A stretch of 16,809 nucleotides of DNA from Streptomyces sp. NRRL WC-3742 (GCF_000720635.1 NZ_JOCF01000110.1:1-16809), one strand, 5' to 3'. Positions 1 to 7,142 are shown, numbered from the stretch's first letter. Notes: generated from the letters alone by a model not told the origin. A program made the numbers and translations.

Positions 1-185
1 GTCTCGGAGCCATCCCCACGGCCAAAGGCCAAACCCCCCCCACCCCCCCCCCAACCTACGGCCCCAAAACCACACCACCCCCACCACCCACCCGGCGCCG
101 CCCGCCCACTACCCGTTCGCCTCGCCTCGCCCGGCCCGTTCCCCGGGTTCCCCGGCTCCTGTGTCTCGGAGCCATACCCACGGCC
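1..185. repeat. 23-bp direct repeat pair flanking C-tracts
   Basis: Bases 1-23 (beginning gtctcggagccat) recur at 163-185 with a single mismatch. Between them lie runs of 8 C (34-41) and 10 C (43-52) and generally C-rich, A/C-biased sequence that looks non-coding. I see no convincing gene in 1-302. Frames that stay open here encode low-complexity Arg/Gly/Pro protein. The repeat and the homopolymer runs may be why assembly stopped here, but that is an inference. Confidence 0.7.
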
Positions 186-211
186 ACGGCCATGCCCACG
201 GCCCCGGCCCG

Positions 212-253
212 ATACCTGGCGCCCAATACCTGACGCCTGACGCCCGACGCCCC
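212..253. repeat. Short tandem repeats upstream of the ASCH gene
   Basis: Two near-copies of atacctgRcgccc are followed by three gacgcc units (ctgacgc, ctgacgc, ccgacgc). The array sits about 50-90 bp before the ASCH gene start. A related gacgcccc array lies at 5352-5411, so this is probably local slippage-prone sequence rather than a mobile element. No function is evident. Confidence 0.5.
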
Positions 254-254
254 A

Positions 255-267
255 CCCGAAATTCGGG
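255..267. promoter_or_regulatory. Palindrome CCCGAA-a-TTCGGG before the ASCH gene
   Basis: A 6-bp perfect inverted repeat around a single central base lies 36 bp before the ATG at 303. It is too tight for an RNA hairpin, but it could be an operator for a dimeric repressor. A site of this size can arise by chance in GC-rich DNA, and no regulator gene is adjacent. Confidence 0.3.
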
Positions 268-302
268 GGCCGTTCGTCCACCCTGCGGCTACGCTCCCCG
301 GC

Positions 303-758
303 ATGAGCGAGCAGCCTTACACCGGCCCGGACGACCCGCGCGTCGTCGCCCTGACTCCTTGTGAGTTCGCGTTCCCCGGCCCGCTGCGCGACCAGTTGGT
401 CGCGGCCGTGCTCAGCGGGGCCAAGACCAGCACCACGGGCCTGGTCGCCGCCTACGAGCACGAGGGCGAGCCTCTGCCGCAGGCCGGTCGGAGGGCCTCG
501 GTGCCCGATTCGGACGGCCGTACGGTCGCCGTGATCGAGACCGTCGAGGTCCGTGTCGTCCCGCTCGGGGAGGTGGACCTCCAGCACGCCATCGACGAGG
601 GCGAGGACTACGAAACCCTCGCCGGCTGGCGCGCGGCACACGAGCGGTTCTGGAGCAGCCCGGAGATGCTCGCCGCCCTCGATGACCCGGGATTCACCGT
701 GGACGACTCGACCCTCGCCGTGCTGGAACGGTTCCGGCTGGTGGCCGACCTCCGCTGA
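303..758 (+). CDS. ASCH domain-containing protein
   Basis: A 151-residue soluble protein with the ASCH fold, a small beta-barrel related to PUA domains that is proposed to bind RNA or nucleotides. The diagnostic glycine-lysine-threonine segment is at residues 38-45 (SGAKTSTT). It is followed by a hydrophobic strand around 75-88 (VAVIETVEVRVVPLGEV) and the conserved acidic/aromatic segment near 99-117 (EGEDYETLAGWRAAHERFW), all typical of actinobacterial ASCH proteins. Length is normal for a single-domain member. The ATG at 303 has only a weak ribosome binding site, but no in-frame alternative fits the domain better. The gene converges with rsgA, leaving 48 bp between the stops. The precise substrate is unknown; recently characterised bacterial ASCH proteins include amidohydrolases acting on acetylated cytidine, but that activity cannot be assigned from sequence here. 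Confidence 0.85.
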   Translation: MSEQPYTGPDDPRVVALTPCEFAFPGPLRDQLVAAVLSGAKTSTTGLVAAYEHEGEPLPQAGRRASVPDSDGRTVAVIETVEVRVVPLGEVDLQHAIDEGEDYETLAGWRAAHERFWSSPEMLAALDDPGFTVDDSTLAVLERFRLVADLR

Positions 759-806
759 GCCCGCGCGCGGCTCGCCGGAGGGCGGCCGACCAGCAGCCGG
801 CCCACG

Positions 807-1943
<1,137 letters not shown>

Positions 1944-1983
1944 CGCAGTGGGCCCTTCGGGAGGAGAACGACCCGGCGGGCTA

Positions 1984-2016
1984 CGGCTGACGCGTGAAGG
2001 AAGAAGCGGTCAGCCG
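1984..2016 (-). promoter_or_regulatory. Leader hairpin enclosing the mini-ORF stop codon
   Basis: CGGCTGAC at 1984-1991 and GTCAGCCG at 2009-2016 are perfect complements, giving an 8-bp stem with a 17-base loop in the rsgA leader RNA. The stop codon of the upstream mini-ORF (2012-2010) lies in one arm, so a ribosome finishing that ORF would melt the stem. It could be an attenuation or translation-coupling element. No U-run follows it. Confidence 0.4.
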
Positions 2017-2081
2017 GCGGCCGGGACAAGGAGGTGAACGCGAGTGCTGCCCAGGGCAGCTATCGGGGCGACAGCGACCAA
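2010..2081 (-). CDS. Possible 23-residue leader ORF upstream of rsgA
   Basis: TTG at 2081 is preceded at 8 bases by a perfect AGGAGG (2095-2090); an in-frame GTG at 2090 overlaps that site. The frame reads VAVAPIAALGSTRVHLLVPA then a Gly codon and TGA, and is in the same frame as rsgA 66 bases downstream. It lies inside the proposed leader transcript from the promoter near 2147-2175. The peptide resembles no family I know. Support comes from the strong ribosome binding site and position, not from conservation. Codon third positions are about three-quarters G/C, lower than in the flanking genes. It may be a regulatory uORF or chance. Confidence 0.35.
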   Translation of the reverse strand: MVAVAPIAALGSTRVHLLVPAAG

Positions 2082-2095
2082 TGGACTCACCTCCT
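2029..2095 (-). promoter_or_regulatory. Shine-Dalgarno-sequestering inverted repeat in the rsgA leader
   Basis: AGGAGGTGA at 2029-2037 and TCACCTCCT at 2087-2095 are perfect 9-base complements. On the minus strand the arm at 2095-2087 contains the AGGAGG of the leader ORF, so folding would hide that ribosome binding site. Nested inside is a perfect 15-base palindrome (GCTGCCC-A-GGGCAGC, 2046-2060). Two nested stems around a Shine-Dalgarno sequence suggest control of translation. Because the arms are palindromic, an AGGAGG also appears on the plus strand. Confidence 0.45.
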
Positions 2096-2146
2096 GCTCT
2101 CTACTCCTCGGGGCGACCCACGTGGGCCCCGAACCGGACGGGACAA

Positions 2147-2175
2147 ACGCTAGCGGAAGCGAAGGCTCGTGCCAA
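2147..2175 (-). promoter_or_regulatory. Predicted vegetative promoter for rsgA
   Basis: On the minus strand TTGGCA (2175-2170) and TAGCGT (2152-2147) are separated by exactly 17 bases, a good match to an HrdB-type promoter. Transcription would start near 2140, giving a leader of about 200 nt to the TTG of rsgA. A perfect 10-bp palindrome CCCACGTGGG (2117-2126), with flanking GGGG/CCCC, lies just inside the transcript and could be an operator or 5' hairpin. Confidence 0.55.
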
Positions 2176-2225
2176 CGGGTTTTTGACCTGCGGAAATGCC
2201 GCCCGAACAGGGCCTGACGGAGGTT

Positions 2226-3410
2226 CTACCCGCCGTACCGGTGCTTGAGGTTGGGGTCGTCCAGCCACCAGGGCCGCATCCCGGCCTCCTCCTCTTCCGG
2301 CCGCCCCTCCTCCCGCGCCTGGGCCGCGGCGGCCTCGAAGCGGGCGTCCAGTTCGGCGTCCACCGCCTCGATCTCCTCCCGCCCCTGCACCACCATCCGC
2401 CGCACCAGCGCCGCCAGGAACGGCAGCCCGACCAGGTCCCCCAGGACCCAGAAGGCGTTGCCGCCCCAGGTCTGGTCCTGCGCCAGGCTCGGCCCCCAGG
2501 GCCGCCCGAGCGCGACGTAGTGGTGCTCGGCGACGAGGTGCCCGCCGTAGATCAGCACCAGCCCGAGCCCGGCGTCGAAGATCACCTCGGCGAAGGTGAT
2601 GAACAGTCCGACCAGGTGCGGGTACTCGTGCCCGACGGGGTCGATCTGCAGCCGCGGCCAGAAGTAGGCGAGCCCGAGCAGCACCAGCGACAGGTGCAGC
2701 ACCACGTTGCCCAGCCCGCTGGAGACCGACCACTCGTACCAGGGCGTGAAGTACAGCAGCCACGGCGGCGCCATCAGCAGCGCCGTCGACACGGCCGGGA
2801 ACATCAGCACCTTGGACGGCCGGCTGCGCAGCGCCCGCAGGATGCGCTCGCGCCGGCGCTCGGGCGAGGCGGCGACCAGCAGGGAGACGGGCGCGCCGAG
2901 GGCCAGCAGCAGCGGGACGACCATGAGCAGCAGCACGACCTGCACGGCCCGGTCGGTGAACAGCACCCGGTCGTACACCCCGAGCCCGGAACAGGTGCAC
3001 CAGATCCACAGCAGCAGCCCGCCGAGGAAGGCCGCCGTGCGCGTCGGCTGCCAGCGCCCTCCGGCGCCGCTCTGCCCGACACCGCGCTGCCCGACACCAC
3101 GTTCCTCGAGACCAGGCTCCCCTCCCCCGTTCCCGCCACCCCCACGGCGGACGGTGCGCACCGCGGCGAGGTACCAGGCGCCGGCCAGCACCGAGAGGGT
3201 GACCACCAGCGGCTCGAAGGTCCAGGAGGTCGCCAGGTCCGACCACTGCCACGCGGGCGGCCCGCTGTACGCCAGGTCGACAGGGGAGGCCGAGGGAGCC
3301 CCGGGGCTCCCGGAGGCGGCGAGAACGCCACCCGCGAACGCGCCGCCCGAGAAAGCGCCACCCGAAGGAGCACCGCCCGCGAAAGCACCGCCCGAAAAAG
3401 CGCCGTACAT
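2226..3410 (-). CDS. ctaG: Cytochrome c oxidase assembly protein, CtaG (caa3-type) family
   Basis: A 394-residue multi-pass membrane protein of the caa3_CtaG family, linked to copper delivery and assembly of cytochrome c oxidase. Membrane segments are visible at about 66-84, 127-147, 155-180, 201-221, 234-252, 264-290 and 319-337. Family landmarks are YFTPWYEW (220-227), LHLSLVLLG with H239, the GHEYPHLVGLF segment (H261, H265), and DQTWGG (312-317). The C-terminus is charged and cytoplasmic (340-394). The ATG at 3410 is preferred; an in-frame GTG at 3437 would add nine residues. Residues 3-28 are tandem GAF(S/A)GG-type repeats, and a Gly-rich linker with GVGQ repeats sits at about 89-118. 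Both are unusual insertions. It is divergent from the SEDS gene. Family assignment is confident; a direct copper-binding role is inferred. Confidence 0.88.
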   Translation of the reverse strand: MYGAFSGGAFAGGAPSGGAFSGGAFAGGVLAASGSPGAPSASPVDLAYSGPPAWQWSDLATSWTFEPLVVTLSVLAGAWYLAAVRTVRRGGGGNGGGEPGLEERGVGQRGVGQSGAGGRWQPTRTAAFLGGLLLWIWCTCSGLGVYDRVLFTDRAVQVVLLLMVVPLLLALGAPVSLLVAASPERRRERILRALRSRPSKVLMFPAVSTALLMAPPWLLYFTPWYEWSVSSGLGNVVLHLSLVLLGLAYFWPRLQIDPVGHEYPHLVGLFITFAEVIFDAGLGLVLIYGGHLVAEHHYVALGRPWGPSLAQDQTWGGNAFWVLGDLVGLPFLAALVRRMVVQGREEIEAVDAELDARFEAAAAQAREEGRPEEEEAGMRPWWLDDPNLKHRYGG

Positions 3411-3531
3411 CCGTCCGCCCACCTCGTCCGCGCTCACCGCCCGGCCGCTCCCGCGGCCGACGCCGGGCGGGGGCCTCGGCGCCCTGTCATCCTCCCGGCC
3501 GTGACGGGCCCGTCCTCGCGCGGGGCCCTCC

Positions 3532-3537
3532 TCTATA
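3532..3537 (-). promoter_or_regulatory. Candidate -10 box for ctaG
   Basis: TATAGA on the minus strand stands out in very GC-rich DNA about 120 bp before the ctaG ATG. A start near 3525 would give a leader of about 115 nt. No good -35 is seen 16-18 bases upstream, so the site may be activator-dependent or wrong. Confidence 0.3.
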
Positions 3538-3571
3538 CCCGACCCCGGAAGAGGCTTTACCAAACCCTGAA

Positions 3572-3596
3572 GGAAGCTTTGCCGAGGCAAAGTTCC
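3572..3596. promoter_or_regulatory. Operator-like inverted repeat between ctaG and the SEDS gene
   Basis: CTTTGCC-ga-GGCAAAG (3577-3592) is a perfect 7-bp inverted repeat around two bases. Outer GGAA/TTCC arms extend it with one bulged G. The 2-base centre favours a protein-binding operator over an RNA hairpin. A related half-site, CTTTACC, lies about 20 bp to the left (3555-3561). It could control either divergent gene; the regulator is unknown. Confidence 0.45.
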
Positions 3597-3643
3597 GGCC
3601 TTCCGCAGCCCAAGGGCGCAACCGGCGGGAGGCCACGTTCGTC

Positions 3644-3652
3644 TGGCAGGAT
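3644..3652 (+). promoter_or_regulatory. Candidate extended -10 for the SEDS gene
   Basis: TGG-CAGGAT resembles an extended -10 of the TGN-TAGGAT kind common in Streptomyces. Transcription would begin near 3659, leaving about 47 nt to the GTG at 3706. The -35 region has no TTGAC-like hexamer. Confidence 0.3.
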
Positions 3653-3705
3653 GCACCGTCGGCGATACCGGCCACGTGGGTGAACGACCAAGGGGACGAC
3701 AACAG

Positions 3706-5346
3706 GTGCGAAGCACTGCACGCGGCGAGGGCCGTCGGCTGGCCGGGCGCCACCGCAACATCGAGCTGGGCCTGTTGGCGCTCGCGGTGGCCGTCTGTCT
3801 GGCCGGCCACATCGACGCCGATCTGGCCCTGACCGGCAAGATGCCGCCCGGACTGCTGGTGCACGGCCTCCTCCTGGGCGGCCTGGCCGGGGTGGCGCAC
3901 CTGGTGGTGCGCCGGTTCGCCCCGTACGCGGATCCGCTGATCCTGCCGCTGGGCGTCTTCCTGACCGGCTTCGGCCTGATGCTGCTGGACCGGCTGGACA
4001 TCTCCTACGCGGCGGTGCACGCCAGGAAGGGCGACTACCAGAAGATCCCGGCCGCGCCCTCCCAGATGATGTGGGTCTTCGTCTCGGTCGCGGTGGCGCT
4101 GGCGCTGATCGTGCTGGTCAAGCACCACCGCTTCTTCCAGCGGTACGTCTACCTCCTGATGGCGGGCGCGCTGATCCTGCTGGCGGCGCCCGCGTTCTTC
4201 CCCGGCCGCCCGGAGGACTTCGGCGCCAAGCGCTGGATCCGCCTCTTCGGCCTCTCCTTCGAGCCGGACGAGTTCGTGAAGGTCGCGATCACGATCTTCT
4301 TCGCCGGCTACCTGATGGCCTCGCGCGACGCCCTGGCCCTGGCCGGGCGCAAGGTCTGGGGCCTGACCCTGCCGCGCGGGCGGCACGCCGGGCCGGTGCT
4401 GGCGATCTGGGTGGTCAGCCTGCTGGTGCTGATCTTCGAGCGCGACCTCGGCACCTCGCTGATCTTCTTCGGCGTCTTCATCGTCATGCTCTACGTGGCG
4501 ACCGAGCGCACCAGCTGGGTGGTGCTCGGCCTGCTGATGGCGGTCGGCGGCGCGGCCGTGGTCGGTACGGCGGAGCCGCACGTGCACGGGCGCGTGCTGG
4601 CCTGGCTGCACCCGCTGGACTACTACAAGGAGCACCACGATCCGGCGATCATCTCCGACCAGCCCGCCGAGGCCCTGTTCAGCCTGGGCACCGGCCACCT
4701 GACCGGTACGGGGCTGGGCTCGGGGCGTCCGTGGCTGATCGGCTTCGCCGGGCGCAGCGACTTCGTGTTCACCACCATCGGCGAGGAGCTGGGCCTGGCG
4801 GGGGTGACGGCCGTCCTGATGGTGTACCTGCTGCTCGTCCAGCGCGGGCTGCGCACCGCGATCGGCCTGACGGACCCGTTCGGCAAGCTGCTGGCGGCGG
4901 GCCTGTCCTCGGCGCTGGCGTTGCAGGTGTTCGTGGTCGTCGGCGGTGTGAGCGGCCTGGTGCCGCTGACGGGCAAGGCGCTGCCGTTCCTGGCGGCGGG
5001 CGGTTCCTCGCTGCTCGCCAACTGGCTGATCGTGGCGCTGCTGATCAAGCTGAGCGACTCCTCCGGCCGGGCCGCGCTGGAACCGGCCCCGCCGCTGTCC
5101 GAGCCCCTGCCCGCCCAGGCGGCCGCCACGCCGCGCCCGGAGCAGGGCCGGCCCGCCGAGCCGCAGCCGTTCCCCGCGCAGGAGCCCGCGTCACCGAACA
5201 CCGATCCGGCGGCCCCCACCGAGGTGCGGCCCGCGTTCGGCGGCCGCACCCCGACGGACCCCCAGCAGCGCTCGTACGGCTACCCGCCCGCCTCGGACCA
5301 CCCCGCCCAGGGGTACGGCGGCGGCCAGAACCCGGCCTCGGCCTGA
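3706..5346 (+). CDS. FtsW/RodA/SpoVE-family (SEDS) peptidoglycan polymerase
   Basis: A 546-residue SEDS protein, the membrane glycosyltransferase family that polymerises lipid II into glycan strands. About ten membrane segments lie between residues 19 and 448. Conserved blocks are FEPDEFVKVA (185-194), ERDLGTSLIFF (245-255) with the presumed catalytic aspartate D247, GTGHLTGTGLGSG (328-340), SDFVFTTIGEELGLAG (351-366) and PLTGKALPFLAAGGSSLLAN (420-439). A proline/alanine/glutamine-rich cytoplasmic tail of about 90 residues follows. GTG at 3706 is chosen because AAGGGG lies ten bases upstream; GTG at 3676 would add ten residues but lacks a ribosome binding site. No class B penicillin-binding protein is adjacent, unlike many rodA/ftsW loci, so whether it serves division, elongation or sporulation cannot be told. 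Confidence 0.92.
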   Translation: MRSTARGEGRRLAGRHRNIELGLLALAVAVCLAGHIDADLALTGKMPPGLLVHGLLLGGLAGVAHLVVRRFAPYADPLILPLGVFLTGFGLMLLDRLDISYAAVHARKGDYQKIPAAPSQMMWVFVSVAVALALIVLVKHHRFFQRYVYLLMAGALILLAAPAFFPGRPEDFGAKRWIRLFGLSFEPDEFVKVAITIFFAGYLMASRDALALAGRKVWGLTLPRGRHAGPVLAIWVVSLLVLIFERDLGTSLIFFGVFIVMLYVATERTSWVVLGLLMAVGGAAVVGTAEPHVHGRVLAWLHPLDYYKEHHDPAIISDQPAEALFSLGTGHLTGTGLGSGRPWLIGFAGRSDFVFTTIGEELGLAGVTAVLMVYLLLVQRGLRTAIGLTDPFGKLLAAGLSSALALQVFVVVGGVSGLVPLTGKALPFLAAGGSSLLANWLIVALLIKLSDSSGRAALEPAPPLSEPLPAQAAATPRPEQGRPAEPQPFPAQEPASPNTDPAAPTEVRPAFGGRTPTDPQQRSYGYPPASDHPAQGYGGGQNPASA

Positions 5347-5351
5347 AAGCC

Positions 5352-5411
5352 GACGCCCCGACGCCCCGACGCCCCGACGCCAAGACCACCTGACGCCAAG
5401 ACCACCTGACG
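5352..5411. repeat. GACGC-based tandem repeats after the SEDS gene
   Basis: Three perfect GACGCCCC units (5352-5375) are followed by two perfect 16-bp copies starting GACGCCAAGACCACCT (5376-5391 and 5392-5407). They lie between the SEDS stop and the terminator, so they are in the 3' untranslated region. They look like slippage-generated microsatellite sequence. Confidence 0.7.
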
Positions 5412-5432
5412 AAACGACGACCCGACGAACGA

Positions 5433-5466
5433 CAGGGCCTCCCCCGCACCCGCGGAGGAGGCCCTG
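5433..5466. terminator. Bidirectional terminator between convergent genes
   Basis: CAGGGCCTCC (5433-5442) and GGAGGCCCTG (5457-5466) form a perfect 10-bp GC-rich stem with a 14-base loop. It sits between the stops of the converging SEDS (+) and YihY (-) genes. No U-tract is present, as is usual for actinomycete terminators. It can act in both directions. Confidence 0.75.
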
Positions 5467-5474
5467 CCCGTGAA

Positions 5475-5506
5475 CCCGTCAGCCCGTCAGCCGGTCAGCC
5501 CGTAAA
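5475..5506. repeat. 8-bp tandem repeat CCCGTCAG
   Basis: Two perfect CCCGTCAG units (5475-5490) are followed by two degenerate ones (CCGGTCAG, CCCGTAAA). They lie just right of the terminator, before the end of the YihY gene. It is short and probably a neutral slippage product. Confidence 0.55.
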
Positions 5507-5537
5507 CCCGCCCGCCGGCCCGCCGGCCCAGGTCACC

Positions 5538-6845
5538 TCACCGCTCCTCCCACGGCGGCCGCGGCGGGTACCCCGGCGGCGGCCCCGGGGGCGCCTGGTC
5601 CCCCGGCGGGGGCCCCGCCGGCCGGTCGCTGTCCGGCGGGGGCGGCGCCGAACGGTGGTGCGGCCCGCCCCGCGAGGTGAGCCGCCCGCGGACGTTGTCG
5701 GCGGCGAGCACGTCCGCCCACCGCTCCGGGTACTCGGAGGGCACGTCGACGTCGTCCGCCTCGTCCTCGCCCCACTCCTCCTCGTGGCCCTCCGCGAGCC
5801 CGAGTTCGCGCGCCCGCCGGGCCCGCTCCACGGCCCGCCGCACGGCGACCTCGCGCACGACGGCCGCGGCCGCCGCCTCGTGCGCCCGCTCGTTCTCGGC
5901 CCGGGCGTCGGCCGTCTCCAGGGTGGGCCAGCGGCGGTCTATGGCGGCGTTCATGGCCGCGCCGATGAGCACCGCGAGCGCGACCACGAAGATCCACAGC
6001 AGTACGGCGACGGGCGCCGCCAGCGAGCCGTACACCGAGGGGCCCTCGACGGAGCTGACCAGGTACACCCGCAGGCCCACGCTGCAGAAGACCAGCACCA
6101 CCAGGGCGACGAGCGCGCCGGGGATGTCCTCGCGCCAGGGCGTGGAGACGGGGACGGCCAGGTGGTAGAGCGTGGTGAGGGAGACGACGAGCAGCAGGAT
6201 GGCCACCGGCCAGTACGCGGCGCCGACGAGCCCGGCGATGCCCGGTACGGCGTTCTCGACCAGCCCCGGACCGGCCATCAGCAGCGGCAGCACCAGGGAG
6301 CCGATCACCAGGGCGCCGAGGTAGAGGCCCAGCGACATCAGCCGGGTCTTGACGATGCCGCGCTTGCCGTCGAGCCCGTACATGACGGTGATGGTGTCGA
6401 TGAAGATGTAGAGCGCCCGCGAGCCGGACCACAGGGACAGCAGGAAGCCGATCGAGACCAGGTCGGGCCGGGTGTGGTCGAAGACCTGGTTGAGCAGCGG
6501 CACGACGACCTCCTTGACGGAGGAGTCCGACAGGGCCTTCCCTGCGGCCGAGACGATGTCGTGCTTGAGGCGGTCGATGGTGCCGGCGCCGAGGAACGAG
6601 TCGAGGTAGCCGAGGGTGGCGGCCAGGCCGAGGAGCAGCGGCGGGATGGACAGCAGGGTGAAGAACGCGGCCTCCGCGGCGAGTCCGGTGACCCGGTACT
6701 CGACGCAGGTGTTGGTGGTGTCCCTGACCAGGTCCCACGCGGTGCGGCGCCAGGTGACCGGTTTGGCCGCGCGCCGGGAGCCCTTGCCCCGGCGCCGGGA
6801 GGGCCGTTCGGGGTTCGGTCTGGGGGTTTCGCCTGCTGCTTGCAC
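5538..6845 (-). CDS. YihY/virulence factor BrkB family membrane protein
   Basis: A 435-residue inner membrane protein of the YihY/BrkB family. The function is poorly defined, and the older label 'ribonuclease BN' is known to be wrong. After a basic N-terminus (about 1-35), six membrane segments fall near 55-82, 130-152, 170-192, 206-230, 242-264 and 272-298. Family features include GLAAEAAFFTLLSIPPLLLG (54-73), LWSGSRALYIFIDTI (138-152) and YGSLAAPVAVLLWIF (272-286). The C-terminal 135 residues are hydrophilic: Ala/Glu/Arg-rich, probably helical (about 308-365), then a Pro/Gly-rich end. GTG at 6845 is the first in-frame start and has no ribosome binding site, but a -10 is placed as for a leaderless mRNA. 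The gene converges with the SEDS gene and diverges from the sulfur cluster. Confidence 0.9.
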   Translation of the reverse strand: MQAAGETPRPNPERPSRRRGKGSRRAAKPVTWRRTAWDLVRDTTNTCVEYRVTGLAAEAAFFTLLSIPPLLLGLAATLGYLDSFLGAGTIDRLKHDIVSAAGKALSDSSVKEVVVPLLNQVFDHTRPDLVSIGFLLSLWSGSRALYIFIDTITVMYGLDGKRGIVKTRLMSLGLYLGALVIGSLVLPLLMAGPGLVENAVPGIAGLVGAAYWPVAILLLVVSLTTLYHLAVPVSTPWREDIPGALVALVVLVFCSVGLRVYLVSSVEGPSVYGSLAAPVAVLLWIFVVALAVLIGAAMNAAIDRRWPTLETADARAENERAHEAAAAAVVREVAVRRAVERARRARELGLAEGHEEEWGEDEADDVDVPSEYPERWADVLAADNVRGRLTSRGGPHHRSAPPPPDSDRPAGPPPGDQAPPGPPPGYPPRPPWEER

Positions 6846-7058
6846 AGGGGTAACGGTATCGGGCCCGTCCCCGCCGCTTGATCTCCCCGGGGGTACCGGC
6901 GGGTGGCCGGGTGGCGAACCGGCGGTGCGGCGGCCGGTGGGACGGCCTGCGGCCCCCGGAGCGGCGGGAACCCGGCCGCGTCCCGGATGGTGAAACCGGA
7001 GCGTCCAGCATCCGGATGTTAGTGGACCGCGAGTCCCGCGCCGTGCGAATCTCTTGCC
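6846..7058. promoter_or_regulatory. Divergent region between YihY and the sulfur cluster
   Basis: These 213 bases hold the control region of the sulfur cluster. They contain a perfect 10-bp palindrome CATCCGGATG (7009-7018). Its CCGGATG half also occurs at 6983-6989, 29 bp upstream. A weak promoter candidate is GATGTT (7015-7020) as -10, which would start transcription about 32 nt before the leader-peptide ATG. I find no strong -35 element and no gene. Confidence 0.35.
6853..6858 (-). promoter_or_regulatory. -10 box suggesting a leaderless YihY transcript
   Basis: TACCGT on the minus strand fits the actinobacterial TANNNT rule and ends 7 bases before the GTG start codon. Transcription would therefore begin at or next to the start codon. 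This explains the absence of a Shine-Dalgarno sequence. No clear -35 is seen. Confidence 0.45.
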
Positions 7059-7142
7059 ATGTCTAGCGCCGGAACCACCCTAGTAGGTCGACTCCACGTC
7101 GATCTCCTTCGCGTGTCCAGCGCCATCTGTCCGGTGACCTGA
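7059..7142 (+). CDS. Cysteine leader peptide of the sulfur operon
   Basis: A 27-codon ORF from ATG at 7059 to TGA at 7140-7142. Its second half, RLHVDLLRVSSAIC followed by PVT, matches the recurring (R)xHxDLxRvxSAxC pattern of putative leader peptides that precede sulfur-assimilation genes in Streptomyces. A cysteine codon (TGT, residue 24) sits four codons before the stop. Ribosome slowing at this codon when charged cysteinyl-tRNA is scarce would alter folding of the 217-nt RNA before the sulfite reductase gene, turning on expression. The family resemblance is seen; the mechanism is inferred from related cysteine uORFs in actinobacteria. No strong ribosome binding site precedes the ATG. Confidence 0.82.
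   Translation: MSSAGTTLVGRLHVDLLRVSSAICPVT

Noticed and set aside
759..806. Possible terminator between the ASCH gene and rsgA
   Set aside because: Only a 5-bp GCCGG/CCGGC pairing is visible, which is too weak in GC-rich DNA.
2044..2217. 57-codon plus-strand ORF with AGGAGG upstream, between rsgA and ctaG
   Set aside because: The ribosome binding site is the mirror of a palindrome, codon third positions are not G/C-rich, no family is recognised, and it runs against a good minus-strand promoter.
1994..2248. 84-codon plus-strand frame from GTG at 1994
   Set aside because: It has no ribosome binding site, poor codon bias, and overlaps the rsgA promoter and the ctaG 3' end.
2196..3683. 495-codon plus-strand frame over ctaG
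   Set aside because: It is an antisense shadow; the product is low-complexity Pro/Arg/Gln and the opposite strand encodes a recognisable CtaG.
2226..4001. Longer ctaG reading frame extending upstream to 4001
   Set aside because: The extra 197 residues are antisense to the start of the SEDS gene and Arg/Pro-rich. The ATG at 3410 (or GTG at 3437) is the sensible start.
7016..7066. Alternative 16-residue ORF (ends RISCHV) before the leader peptide
   Set aside because: It contains a Cys codon and overlaps the leader-peptide start, but lacks the HVDLLRVSSAxC family motif and has no ribosome binding site. The downstream frame is a much better leader peptide.
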